From the NCBI RefSeq assembly GCF_000943545.1, contig NZ_JTHP01000008.1:1-64000 (forward strand): a DNA stretch of 64,000 bases. The letters are read 5' to 3'. This stretch comes from Paenibacillus terrae. Its GTDB lineage: Bacteria; Bacillota; Bacilli; Paenibacillales; Paenibacillaceae. The position numbers were made by a program, and so were the translations under genes. This document shows positions 42,030 to 50,575 of this stretch, piece by piece. Position 1 is the stretch's first letter. Each line of letters begins with the position of its first letter. The notes below the pieces were generated by a model. That model was not told where the DNA came from. It did no database searches and worked only from the letters and a program-made list of their open reading frames with translations.

Positions 42030-42485
42030 ATGAACCGTCCTCTTCATGATTCTCACAGGAATAAAGCAGTGGAGCTTATTGAGTATGAGTTAACAACATT
42101 TATACGCCGCGCAGTATACATTGATCAGTCTGAGCACAAAATCGGCATTTTGGAGCGCGCCACGTATCTGCTATTGAGGCAGCTCATGGAGTATGGCCCC
42201 ACTCGTGTAAAAACGCTCGCAGATATGTTTCTGCTCGATATTTCTACCGTCAGCAGACAAACGGCCGCATTGGAAACCAAGGGACTGATTCGCCGTCTAT
42301 CCGACCCTTCGGACGGGCGCGTCAGCCTGTTTGAAATCTCGGAGCTGGGTAAGAAACTGTTGCTGGAAGACAAGAAAATGAGAGTAGCCCGGTATTGCGA
42401 AATGCTGGAGAACTGGACAGATGAGGAACAGGAAAAATTCGGGGAGCTGTTAGTACGGCTGAACAAAACCTACATTGAGGGATAA
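42030..42485 (+). CDS. MarR family regulator, MhqR-like
   Basis: A 151-aa winged-helix regulator (RATYLLLRQLMEYGPTRVKT, SRQTAALETKGLIRRLSDPSDGR). ATG at 42030 follows AAGGAGGAACTTATA. It adjoins, convergently, a glyoxalase-fold dioxygenase and a nitroreductase, the MhqO/MhqN pair that MhqR represses in B. subtilis in response to quinones, so an MhqR-like role is inferred from context. Confidence 0.85.
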   Translation: MNRPLHDSHRNKAVELIEYELTTFIRRAVYIDQSEHKIGILERATYLLLRQLMEYGPTRVKTLADMFLLDISTVSRQTAALETKGLIRRLSDPSDGRVSLFEISELGKKLLLEDKKMRVARYCEMLENWTDEEQEKFGELLVRLNKTYIEG

Positions 42486-42535
42486 CCCCATACAGATGTC
42501 ATAAAGCAAGATGTCACTGGAAAAATCCAAAAGCG

Positions 42536-42580
42536 AAAAGGTCCAAATTGCGGTAGAAGCACCCCGCAATTGGACCTTTT
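42536..42580. terminator. Bidirectional terminator
   Basis: AAAAGGTCCAAATTGCGG and CCGCAATTGGACCTTTT form a long stem (one bulge) around a short loop, between the converging MarR and dioxygenase genes. Confidence 0.9.
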
Positions 42581-42615
42581 GTTTACTTATCCTGATGTGT
42601 CGTGATCTATCCTGA

Positions 42616-43560
42616 TTAATCCTGCTTCAATACTCTAACTTCAATGGGAACCAGATTAGACTCAATCACGGAACGCTGAGGCTCAAACCACTCTGGCAGC
42701 ATCAGCTTGTGCCCCAATTCGTTCAGCTCCTCATCCACGGTAAAGCCGGGTGGATCGGTCGCAATCTCGAACAAAATACCACCTTGCTCCCGGAAGTATA
42801 CAGCATTGAAGTATTGCCGATCCACAATGCCGCTTGTCCCAAAGCCATGCTGGCGAACCGTTTCATTCCACACCTGATGTTCCGCATCGTCCTGCGCACG
42901 CCAGGCAATATGGTGAACCGTACCCGCGCCGCCGTTACCCCACGGCACATCTTTGACCGGAATGTCGATCAGGTTGCCCAAATCACCAGTCGCCTGATAA
43001 CGGATGTAACCCACATCTTCACCGATGGGAGTCATACCCAGAACGTTCTCCAGCACACCTTGCGTATGCTTGGAATTAGCACTGAACAGCACTGCGCCGC
43101 CGAAGCCCTTGATCGCTTTATCCGCTGGCACGCCGCCTGCCGTCCACGTGTTGGTCGGGCCTTCTTCCCGCTCCACCAGCTCAAGACGCAAGCCTTCATT
43201 ATCCTGAAACTGAATAAATGATTCGCCGAAACGAGCTGATTTTGTGAAGGATACCTTCAAGCTGTGCAAGCGGTTTTCCCAATAATCCAAAGTACCCGGC
43301 GGCACTACATACGTTGTAATTCCTACCTGCCCGCCTCCGAGCTTGCCCTTGCGTGTACCCGGAGCCGGAAAAAAGGTAATGATCGTTCCCGGGCTGCCTT
43401 CTTCATTACCAAAATATAGATGATATACTTCAGGAGCATCAAAATTAATCGTCTTTTTAATCAATCTCAACCCAAGCACGCCTGCGTAAAAATCAACATT
43501 GCCCTGCGGATCTGCTGCAAAGGACGTGATATGGTGAATTCCTGCTGTTTTCAATGACAT
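42616..43560 (-). CDS. mhqO: Ring-cleaving dioxygenase, MhqO-like
   Basis: A 314-aa protein with two vicinal-oxygen-chelate (glyoxalase/extradiol dioxygenase) modules: metal His in GIHHITSFA and GTVHHIAWRA, metal Glu in GGILFEIATDPPGF. The family opens aromatic rings of hydroquinones. ATG at 43560 (MSLKTAG) follows AAGGAGTGATTGGAA. Downstream of the nitroreductase with a 41-bp gap, the likely mhqNO operon for quinone detoxification under MarR/MhqR control. Confidence 0.85.
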   Translation of the reverse strand: MSLKTAGIHHITSFAADPQGNVDFYAGVLGLRLIKKTINFDAPEVYHLYFGNEEGSPGTIITFFPAPGTRKGKLGGGQVGITTYVVPPGTLDYWENRLHSLKVSFTKSARFGESFIQFQDNEGLRLELVEREEGPTNTWTAGGVPADKAIKGFGGAVLFSANSKHTQGVLENVLGMTPIGEDVGYIRYQATGDLGNLIDIPVKDVPWGNGGAGTVHHIAWRAQDDAEHQVWNETVRQHGFGTSGIVDRQYFNAVYFREQGGILFEIATDPPGFTVDEELNELGHKLMLPEWFEPQRSVIESNLVPIEVRVLKQD

Positions 43561-43601
43561 TTCCAATCACTCCTTTTGGTAGCATCATATATTTATACAT
43601 T

Positions 43602-44228
43602 TCAAAATCCGTTATAGCTGACAAATTGCCCAACTGGCTTACGGTATCCACGTGCACGCTGACCAGATACATCTTCTTTACCCAAGGTAATCAGCATAGC
43701 TGGCACAAAGTTTTCAGGAATATTCAATACTTCCTGTACCTTCTCCGGGTCAAAACCGATCATCGGGCAAGTGTCCCAGCCTTTGTCCTTGGCAATCAAC
43801 ATGAATTGCATGGCAGACAGGCTGGCATTGCGGATCGCTTCTTCTCTTTGGAAGACAGGTCCCCGTTCGCGATAGAATTGGGTTACCGATTCCACCGTGC
43901 TGTCATATTCCTGCTTGCTCAGGACGCCCAAGTTCAGAAACCCTTCATTGAGGTCAGCTACTTTCGTATACGCCTCGGTATCCCCCAGTACCACAATGGT
44001 CGCCGAAGCCGTTAATATTTTATACTGTTTACTTGCCTCATCATGCAGTCTTTGTTTCACATCCGAATCCTGTACCACGATATAGCGCGCATGCTGTAAA
44101 TTAAAAGCCGATGGAGCAAACTTCACCAGCTGAAATATCTCTTCCAGTTCTTTTTGATCTATTGTTACATCAGGAATGTATTTAGAAGCTGATCTTCTCT
44201 CTTGAATAATATTCACCAATTCGCCCAT
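43602..44228 (-). CDS. mhqN: Nitroreductase family protein, MhqN-like
   Basis: A 208-aa FMN-dependent NAD(P)H nitroreductase (ERRSASKYIPD N-terminal motif, FAPSAFNLQHARYIVV, and the C-terminal GYRKPVGQFV). ATG at 44228 follows AAGGAGTG; the GTG 12 bases upstream is inside the Shine-Dalgarno. First gene of the pair with the dioxygenase. An imperfect TCTT-N6-AAGA dyad in the AT-rich promoter (about 44268-44281) may be the repressor site. Confidence 0.87.
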   Translation of the reverse strand: MGELVNIIQERRSASKYIPDVTIDQKELEEIFQLVKFAPSAFNLQHARYIVVQDSDVKQRLHDEASKQYKILTASATIVVLGDTEAYTKVADLNEGFLNLGVLSKQEYDSTVESVTQFYRERGPVFQREEAIRNASLSAMQFMLIAKDKGWDTCPMIGFDPEKVQEVLNIPENFVPAMLITLGKEDVSGQRARGYRKPVGQFVSYNGF

Positions 44229-44372
44229 GTTCAGTTCCACTCCTTGATATTATTTTTAAATGAATTATCTTTAAATTAAGAATATATCTTTATGTGTTTT
44301 CTGTCAAGTAAAAATCTTAGTAAGAAGTATGTATTTAATTGATCCACGGACTATCTCAAAATTTGACGAGGA

Positions 44373-44606
44373 ATGGAGTTTAAAGCAAAAGAACTCTTCA
44401 TACTCCAAGGCGGCAAGCCCATTCGAAGATATCCCCACTATATGACTCTTGGAGAATGTCCGTGGCTTTTGGAGTGGTATCCCCAAGGCAGAGTGCTTCA
44501 AATCCCAATGAAGGGATTCGCAGCTGACACCATCAGCTTTATACCGTGGATGAAATCATCATATAACATACCTTTCACAGATCGGTTGCCCGTATTCTCA
44601 TCGTAA
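44373..44606 (+). CDS. Small hypothetical protein
   Basis: A 77-aa frame with plausible composition (KELFILQGGKPIRRYPHYMT, GECPWLLEWYPQGRVLQIPM) that looks more protein-like than the antisense reading. Shine-Dalgarno GAGGA lies too close to the ATG. It overlaps the end of mmcQ on the other strand by 32 bases. It may be a gene fragment. No family recognised. Confidence 0.4.
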   Translation: MEFKAKELFILQGGKPIRRYPHYMTLGECPWLLEWYPQGRVLQIPMKGFAADTISFIPWMKSSYNIPFTDRLPVFSS

Positions 44607-44946
44607 TGGCTTCACGTTGCGCTTTGGTCAAGCTTTTGAAAACCAGATCGTACGAATGGTCGATCATGCTGTACAAATCCTCCAGCGGGAAAGTAGAATC
44701 GACCGTTACCGTGTTCCAATGCTTTTTATTTAAATGATATCCCGGCTTTATCGCCTCGTTTTGCTCACGCAGGTTTTCCGCAATAACCGGATCACATTTC
44801 AGAGATACTTGGCAAATGCCGTTCGCTTGCCTCAAGAGAGCAAATACTTTGCCTCCCACCTTCAGCACCAGTGGCTCAGGACCAAAAGGATAATCCTCTA
44901 TCGCTTCTTTTTTGCTTAGACCATATGCCACAACCTTCTCATACAT
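44575..44946 (-). CDS. MmcQ/YjbR family protein
   Basis: A 123-aa CyaY-like-fold protein of the DUF419/MmcQ-YjbR family: EDYPFGPEPLVLKVGGKVFAL, VSLKCDPVIAENLRE, GYHLNKKHWNTV and YDLVFKSLTKAQR are all characteristic. Such proteins bind DNA in vitro, but their role is unclear. Shine-Dalgarno GAGGAGAGAAGG before ATG. Monocistronic. Confidence 0.92.
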   Translation of the reverse strand: MYEKVVAYGLSKKEAIEDYPFGPEPLVLKVGGKVFALLRQANGICQVSLKCDPVIAENLREQNEAIKPGYHLNKKHWNTVTVDSTFPLEDLYSMIDHSYDLVFKSLTKAQREAITMRIRATDL

Positions 44947-45087
44947 CAGCCTTCTCTCCTCTGCTCAGTCATCATCCTATGAATCTTATTAAAGTCGTAT
45001 TTGATCCTAATTATATCACCTCCGCACTCTTCAAATACACCAGGACCATGCTACAATTAGAGTATCTGTGCCAAAAGGAGACTCATT

Positions 45088-45969
45088 ATGGATACTATTA
45101 CACATACACTGTTCGGCTTGGCCTTATACGGCGCAGTCAAGAAGGCGGACATGACGCGCAAGCAAAAGGGCGCACTACTATTCACCACCGTTATTGGCTC
45201 TCAAATCCCTGATATAGATGTGATTTCTACGTTGTGGGATGTGTCAGGGCGATACCAGATGTGGCACAGAGGACTCACCCATTCGCTGTTCCTCGTTCCC
45301 GTATGGGCAGCATTTATTGCCTTGCTGGTGCGCTTGTTCTTCCGACAATCCGGCTGGCGGTGGTTTGGAATAGCCCTGCTGGATGTGTTCATTCACGATA
45401 CGAGCGACCTGTTTAACGCTTGGGGTACGGGGTATTTTGAACCTTTCTCGCAGATGAGAGTGACCTTCGGGACGATTCCGATTGTGGACCTTGTTCTATG
45501 GGCGTTGATGCTGGCGGGGTTCCTCTATGTCCGCTTCCGGCGTTCTGCCCGAATTTCCTCGATGGCCGTCTACCGGATCGTATGGGCGCTGATGGCGCTG
45601 CATTTCACCGTCCAAACTGCCCAAGGTATGCTCATTCTGCACCAGCAAAAGACACAAGCGCCTTATGAGCAGGCAGCGTTATCTGCCGATTTTGTCCCCG
45701 GTATGTTCACTGTGATTAGCAAAAAGGACTCTGTAGTCACCTTGAGTAAAGGCTCCCTATGGACAGGCTTCCATACAGTAGCCGAGCTGCCATCCCAGGA
45801 TCAGGCTAATCTGGATGCGCTGTTTGCCAGCAATCCAAAGGCACAAACACTTGTGCAATGGTCACCCTTCGTGGTCGTTGTAGACGATGGACAGCGTCTG
45901 GGCGTATACGACCCACGTTTCTATCGGGAGGGTCAATCCTTTCTGTACGAATTTATCGACCGTCCGTGA
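45088..45969 (+). CDS. Membrane-bound metal-dependent hydrolase (YdjM/DUF457-like)
   Basis: A 293-aa polytopic membrane protein with the family signature DTITHTLFGLALYGA at the N-terminus, IPDIDVIS and the metal-binding HRGLTHSLFLVP motif. Four to five TM helices, then a soluble C-terminal domain of about 100 residues. ATG follows AAAAGGAGACTCATT. YdjM of E. coli is LexA-regulated; no LexA box is evident here. Confidence 0.88.
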   Translation: MDTITHTLFGLALYGAVKKADMTRKQKGALLFTTVIGSQIPDIDVISTLWDVSGRYQMWHRGLTHSLFLVPVWAAFIALLVRLFFRQSGWRWFGIALLDVFIHDTSDLFNAWGTGYFEPFSQMRVTFGTIPIVDLVLWALMLAGFLYVRFRRSARISSMAVYRIVWALMALHFTVQTAQGMLILHQQKTQAPYEQAALSADFVPGMFTVISKKDSVVTLSKGSLWTGFHTVAELPSQDQANLDALFASNPKAQTLVQWSPFVVVVDDGQRLGVYDPRFYREGQSFLYEFIDRP

Positions 45970-46030
45970 GTTCGTGAGCTCGTGCGGGTCTAAAGATTTA
46001 GCTATATTTTATATACTATATCTGCAAGCT

Positions 46031-46075
46031 GAACAGCCCTTTCACTTTCCATTAGGAAGCTGGAAGGGCTTGTTC
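46031..46075 (+). terminator. Hairpin after the YdjM-like gene
   Basis: GAACAGCCCTT (46031-46041) pairs with AAGGGCTTGTTC (46064-46075), with extra inner pairing TTTCC/GGAA. The T tract is weak. Confidence 0.5.
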
Positions 46076-46215
46076 TGTTCGTATTGCAGAGAAAGTTATG
46101 CAAGAACCCTATATTTTGATATACTTCCGTGAGAGGCTGTATCGACAACTTCGAACGGTACTCCAGTTTAGTGTAATTCAATATGTAGATGTGTGAGCCT
46201 ATGGAGGTGAACTCG

Positions 46216-46269
46216 TTGGATTTTGCTCTGATCCGCAAGGACCGAGACAAAAGAACGGTCGCAAATTGA
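46216..46269 (+). CDS. 17-aa leader peptide upstream of panB
   Basis: TTG start 5 nt after GGAGGTGA; reads (M)DFALIRKDRDKRTVAN then stop. A run of charged Arg/Lys/Asp codons is followed closely by a terminator and then panB, the layout of a transcription-attenuation leader. No amino-acid run diagnostic for pantothenate precursors (Val, Leu, Ile) is present. Confidence 0.4.
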   Translation: MDFALIRKDRDKRTVAN

Positions 46270-46280
46270 CTCTTTTTTTG

Positions 46281-46322
46281 CCTTTCGGACCTTTTCGGCC
46301 ATGTGCTGAAAGGTTTTTTTTG
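46281..46322 (+). terminator. Leader terminator upstream of panB
   Basis: CCTTTC...GAAAGG (46281-46286 and 46308-46313) with inner GGACC/GGCC-type pairing, followed by eight T residues. It lies 40 bp before the panB ATG and can only terminate transcription entering panB from upstream, hence a candidate attenuator. Confidence 0.6.
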
Positions 46323-46361
46323 TGATCTAAAACATAGATAGAGAAAGGATTGAATGTAACC

Positions 46362-47234
46362 ATGGAAACCTCAAAAGCACTTAATATTTTGCAATTGAAT
46401 AAAATGAAACGAGAAGGTTTACCTATAAGCATGATTACGGCATATGACTATCCGTCTGCTCGTTTGGCTGAGGAAGCCGGGATCGATATCATCCTTGTCG
46501 GTGATTCCGTAGGTAATGTGTTATCTAATTATAACTCCACACTGCCCGTCACTATTGACGATATGGTCTATCATACACGGTCTGTCGTGCGCGGTGCGGA
46601 ACATACTTTTATTGTCGCGGATATGCCATTTATGACGTACCACGTGAGTAGTGAAGAAGCCCTTACTAATGTGCGCAGGCTCATGCAAGAGGGACATGCC
46701 CATGCCGTGAAACTAGAAGGGGGCATGGAAATTTGCGACACCGTGAAGCGAATTGTTCAATCCGGCGTCCCACTGCTGGGGCATATCGGACTTACACCAC
46801 AGTCTGTGCATCAAATCGGCGGATACTTCATTCAAGGTAAAAACTCACAGGCCGCTGAGCGCCTTCTAAATGATGCCCGGGCCCTGGAGCAAGCGGGAGC
46901 TTTTGCCATCGTATTGGAGCTGGTGACAGAGGAAGTGGCGAAGAGCATTACCCGAGAGGTATCTATTCCGGTCATTGGCATCGGTGCGGGGAGATACTGT
47001 GATGGCCAGGTTTTGGTGTATCATGACATGTTACAATACTCAGCTCCTTACCGAGAGAAAAAGTTCGTAAAAACCTATTCGGATATAGGTACTCTGATCC
47101 GCGACAGCATAGGGCAATATGTCAAGGACGTGAAGGACCGTTCTTTTCCGGGCGAAGAGCATGTTTTTAAGGCAGATGAGAACGTAGTAGAACGGCTGTA
47201 TGGGAATGCAAAAGTAAAGGGAGGGACCCTATGA
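46362..47234 (+). CDS. panB: 3-methyl-2-oxobutanoate hydroxymethyltransferase
   Basis: A 290-aa enzyme that adds the hydroxymethyl group from methylene-THF to alpha-ketoisovalerate, the first step of pantothenate synthesis. Diagnostic motifs: ITAYDYPSARLAEEAGID, VGDSVGNVL, KLEGG, LGHIGLTPQS, PVIGIGAGRYCDGQVLV. ATG at 46362 chosen; TTG at 46350 is adjacent to AAAGGA and less likely. Stop overlaps the panE start by 4 bases. panC and panD are not present here. Confidence 0.95.
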   Translation: METSKALNILQLNKMKREGLPISMITAYDYPSARLAEEAGIDIILVGDSVGNVLSNYNSTLPVTIDDMVYHTRSVVRGAEHTFIVADMPFMTYHVSSEEALTNVRRLMQEGHAHAVKLEGGMEICDTVKRIVQSGVPLLGHIGLTPQSVHQIGGYFIQGKNSQAAERLLNDARALEQAGAFAIVLELVTEEVAKSITREVSIPVIGIGAGRYCDGQVLVYHDMLQYSAPYREKKFVKTYSDIGTLIRDSIGQYVKDVKDRSFPGEEHVFKADENVVERLYGNAKVKGGTL

Positions 47235-48157
47235 TGCGATTTTTGATTGTAGGTGCAGGGGCGATAGGAGGCTACTTCGGGGGACGACTTGTTCAAAAAG
47301 GAGAAGACGTAACCTTTTTCGTACGTCCTTCCAAAAAGTCTAGTTTGAAAGAAAACGGTCTGATTGTTAAAAGTGTTCATGGGAATTTTCACACGCCAAT
47401 CCGTGCTATTACATATGGTGAAGCTGTCGAGCCGTTCGACTGCATTATCGTTGCGGTCAAAGCGTATCATCTGCCCCAATTGCAATTCGATCTTGAGCCC
47501 TATATCGGTGAACATACCATGATTCTTCCGTTACTTAACGGTTACGAACATTTTGACTCTTTACGCAAGCAATTCGGTCCGGAAAAAGTGCTGGGAGGAC
47601 TTTGTTATATCGAAACTACGCTAGATCATGATGGTTCTGTCGTTCAGACAAGTCCATTCCACCGTATCGTCTTCGGTGAATGGAACGGCGTGCAATCAGA
47701 GCGTACACAAATACTGCTGAATCATCTTGATCATGCAGGCTTCATAGTCACACGAAGTCAGGATATCCAGCGTGAAGTTTGGCAGAAATATATATTTGTT
47801 GCCAGCTTGAGCGGAATCACAACACTAATGGATACCTCTGTCGGGACTATACTTGCCACGGCAGAGTCACGTGCTATATACGAAAAGCTGCTGCATGAGA
47901 TGGTCACACTTGCTCGCAACGCAGGGATGCCGATTGATTCAGAGATGGAAGCTCATACATTGAAAACGATGGAGTCCTTACGACCAGAGATGATGTCATC
48001 CATGCAACGTGATATGCATAAAAAGCTTCCGATTGAAGCGAGTCACCTGCATGGTTCACTTCTTGCATTGGCTTCTGGCAGTAATGATGCATATCCGATA
48101 CTTGAAACGGTATATGCCCGATTAAAGGTATATGAGAGCTTATTGGATACTATCTAA
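47231..48157 (+). CDS. panE: 2-dehydropantoate 2-reductase
   Basis: A 308-aa NADPH-dependent ketopantoate reductase: Rossmann start FLIVGAGAIGGYFGGRL, VAVKAYHLPQ, PLLNGYEH, catalytic Lys in REVWQKYIFVASLSG, and the C-terminal SSMQRDMHKKLPIEASHLHG. Cytoplasmic; follows panB with a 4-bp overlap and catalyses the next step of pantothenate synthesis. Shine-Dalgarno AGGGAGGG. Confidence 0.95.
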   Translation: MMRFLIVGAGAIGGYFGGRLVQKGEDVTFFVRPSKKSSLKENGLIVKSVHGNFHTPIRAITYGEAVEPFDCIIVAVKAYHLPQLQFDLEPYIGEHTMILPLLNGYEHFDSLRKQFGPEKVLGGLCYIETTLDHDGSVVQTSPFHRIVFGEWNGVQSERTQILLNHLDHAGFIVTRSQDIQREVWQKYIFVASLSGITTLMDTSVGTILATAESRAIYEKLLHEMVTLARNAGMPIDSEMEAHTLKTMESLRPEMMSSMQRDMHKKLPIEASHLHGSLLALASGSNDAYPILETVYARLKVYESLLDTI

Positions 48158-48171
48158 CATTTGATTAAGTT

Positions 48172-48217
48172 AAAAAGCAGATCCTTCCATGATGTGTTCA
48201 TGAAGGGTCTGCTTTTG
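48172..48217. terminator. Bidirectional terminator
   Basis: AAAAAGCAG-A-CCTTC and GAAGG-TCTGCTTTT with further inner pairing (ATGA/TCAT), between the converging panE and FMN reductase genes. Confidence 0.85.
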
Positions 48218-48233
48218 TTTTACTCTATACTGT

Positions 48234-48788
48234 CTATCTTGAGCAAGCTTGCTCAAGCCCTTGAAGTAATGCATGTAACTCCTGCCTGGTTTCAGAATCG
48301 GTAATTACGCCTTCCTGATTTAGCTTCAATGTGATATGCGGAATAATGACCTTTCCATTTTCCACAATCTCGGCATTGATCATTTGCAGTGTGAGCAACA
48401 GAGAGGCATGGGCCAGATTCCCACCCATAGGAGAAGGTGACGCGCTAATAACTGCTGTAGGTTTATTTACAAATTCGCCCGAAGAAACGATCCAATCCAA
48501 TGCATTTTTCAAAGTACCTGGAACACCATTCCCATATTCAGGCGTACAGATCAATACCCCATCCGCTTCTTTCAGTTGTTCCCGCAGCTCCTTGACGGAA
48601 GCCGGCCCGTCTTCTACATCCAGATCCGGGTTAAAATGAGGAAGCTCACCCAATCCGTTATACATCGTAAATACCATATTCTCTGGCGCTAACCCAATGG
48701 TAGCCTTTAATAAGGCTGTATTGGAGGACTTTTGACGAAGGCTCCCCGATATAGCCAGTACCTTGATTTTCTGATCCACCACTATCAT
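48234..48788 (-). CDS. NADPH-dependent FMN reductase family protein
   Basis: A 184-aa flavodoxin-like reductase (ISGSLRQKSSNTALLKA, TPEYGNGVPGTLKNALDW, ISASPSPMGG). Homologs reduce FMN, quinones, azo dyes or chromate. Start ATG at 48788 or M after MIVVDQ; no strong Shine-Dalgarno (GAAACGAG). Monocistronic. Confidence 0.92.
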   Translation of the reverse strand: MIVVDQKIKVLAISGSLRQKSSNTALLKATIGLAPENMVFTMYNGLGELPHFNPDLDVEDGPASVKELREQLKEADGVLICTPEYGNGVPGTLKNALDWIVSSGEFVNKPTAVISASPSPMGGNLAHASLLLTLQMINAEIVENGKVIIPHITLKLNQEGVITDSETRQELHALLQGLEQACSR

Positions 48789-48851
48789 CTCGTTTCCTTA
48801 TTTAACTGGCAACATCTTTTATACTCAGTGTACTACAGATAAACCAGAATT

Positions 48852-48879
48852 AAAAAATGCCTGCGGCTTCGCAGGCATT
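48852..48879 (-). terminator. Terminator of the AI-2E family gene
   Basis: AATGCCTGC/GCAGGCATT perfect stem, 6-nt loop, T tract on the minus strand. Confidence 0.85.
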
Positions 48880-48886
48880 CGTCAAA

Positions 48887-49894
48887 TCAGGTATCCTTCT
48901 CTTGCTTGCGCTGTACCCCGATCAGATCGAGGAAGAAGACGAACAGCGGGATACCGACAATCAACCCCCAAATCCCAATCAGATGTTCAGAGAAAATCAG
49001 GACGACAAAGGTAAAGAAAATCGGTAAATTGGTTTTGGATGACATCAGCTTCGGATTCAGGAAATAGGCTTCAATGGCATGTATCACCACAATCAGAATA
49101 ACCAGATAAATGACATATTGAATGCCGCCGACACTGAAAGCAATCAGACCGAGCGGCGCCAGCGAGATAAACACACCTGCCACCGGGACCAATCCCAGCA
49201 CGAATATGATGAGCGCAAGACCCAGCAGATTAGGAAAGCCCATAATCCAGAGCGCAATCGTGGTCAAGATACAGTTAATCAGTGAAATCAGCAGTTGAGC
49301 CTCCAGCACCTTCCCGAACGTGTCCAGGAACATACGACCAAAATGGCCCACTTCCTTGAAAAACCAACCCAGCTTGCTATCCACAAACGTTGCTGTAAAG
49401 CGTGTAATATAGGATTTTTCCATCAGGAAGAATAAGCTCAAAATAATCGAGACCAGCAGTTGTGTTCCCAATTGACTGACCTTCATCACTGCATTCAAGC
49501 CCGGCTCAAATAGTCGCTGGACATTCAACGTATCCATAAACTCAATGATCGTTTCATTCCATTGATTAAGATTAGGGTGCAAATACGCTTGCTGAATCAT
49601 AAGATACACCTGCTTGACCTGTACGCTGATTAGCGGCACCATTCGGTAAACGCCCCACACCATAATCAGGATTAGCAGCCCATACACCAATAGCAGCACG
49701 ATCATCGGAGGTATATTGGCGAATCGCTTGATCAGCTTGCTCACTCCGTTATATATACTGCCGATCAGGATCGTAAGCAGCAGCGTTAACAAAATAATAT
49801 TCATCATGCTTCTTAATAAAAACAACGCCAAAATGATTATCGCAAGGACGGCTACCCGCCTAACACCCGCATGATTCATCCAATTTCTTACCAT
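48887..49894 (-). CDS. AI-2E family transporter (PerM/YubA-like)
   Basis: A 335-aa membrane protein with about eight TM helices and the family features: N-terminal paired TMs, a long loop (MVPLISVQVKQVYLMIQQAY) and the C-terminal LGLVPVAGVFISLAPLGLIAF and HLIGIWGLIVGIPLFVF. The family includes the E. coli AI-2 exporter TqsA and Na+/H+ antiporters; the substrate here is undetermined. Confidence 0.92.
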   Translation of the reverse strand: MVRNWMNHAGVRRVAVLAIIILALFLLRSMMNIILLTLLLTILIGSIYNGVSKLIKRFANIPPMIVLLLVYGLLILIMVWGVYRMVPLISVQVKQVYLMIQQAYLHPNLNQWNETIIEFMDTLNVQRLFEPGLNAVMKVSQLGTQLLVSIILSLFFLMEKSYITRFTATFVDSKLGWFFKEVGHFGRMFLDTFGKVLEAQLLISLINCILTTIALWIMGFPNLLGLALIIFVLGLVPVAGVFISLAPLGLIAFSVGGIQYVIYLVILIVVIHAIEAYFLNPKLMSSKTNLPIFFTFVVLIFSEHLIGIWGLIVGIPLFVFFLDLIGVQRKQEKDT

Positions 49895-49950
49895 TCGTCT
49901 TTATTCCCTCTCTCCTTCTTGACTGTCAACCTTGTAATCTGTCCTAACGA

Positions 49951-50367
49951 TCAGCTTTCTCTTTTTAACAATTTACTGTTAGCGATCAATAGAGAACCTA
50001 CCATGACCAGGATGGCAATGGACCACCAAAATGTATTCTTGGCATCATCGTGATCTACAATAATGAGCCTGATGACAGCCGTAATGCCAATATAGATGAA
50101 ATAACGTAAAGGAAAATGGAAATTGGTTTTAAAGTACTTAACAATTAATGCAATGAATTCAAAATACAAAAAGAATACAAGCAACTCTTCCGTGAATTCG
50201 TAGTAATTCTTATCCGACTCTGCAGACAAGAAAACATAGGAAAAGATGGACCATGTTTCTTTTAGCAGCAAGAAGCTTAAAATCAGTCCGACCAGAAACA
50301 ACGAGATATTCAGGATCATTTGCAGAAAACCAGGTAATTTTTCAACATGCTTCATAAAAGCGTTCAC
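49951..50367 (-). CDS. PsiE family membrane protein
   Basis: A 138-aa protein with four TM helices and the PsiE family pattern (LLVFFLYFEFIALIVKYF, FPLRYFIYIGITAVIRLIIV). GTG at 50367 is chosen because GAGGGGATCTGTA precedes it; the upstream 26 codons have no Shine-Dalgarno. PsiE is phosphate-starvation inducible in E. coli; function unknown, and no Pho box was recognised. Confidence 0.85.
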   Translation of the reverse strand: MNAFMKHVEKLPGFLQMILNISLFLVGLILSFLLLKETWSIFSYVFLSAESDKNYYEFTEELLVFFLYFEFIALIVKYFKTNFHFPLRYFIYIGITAVIRLIIVDHDDAKNTFWWSIAILVMVGSLLIANSKLLKRES

Positions 50368-50575
50368 TACAGATCCCCTCACTGGTTGTACAGTTTCTTT
50401 ATTCAGGATTTTGCAAAATTCGATTCCAGTCGCTCCGAAGTTCAATATATAGACGAACTAGACCATTTCGATCTATATATTGTTCATTGGAAGTCGCTTA
50501 TTGGATTTTTGCAAAATCCTCTATTATATTATCGGCGGAATACATGAAAAATGCTACATTACTTTTGGTGTAACC

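Noticed and set aside
46130-46330. T-box or known riboswitch upstream of panB
   Set aside because: No T-box motif (AGGGUGGNACCGCG-like) or conserved riboswitch core was seen; only a leader peptide and a terminator can be supported.
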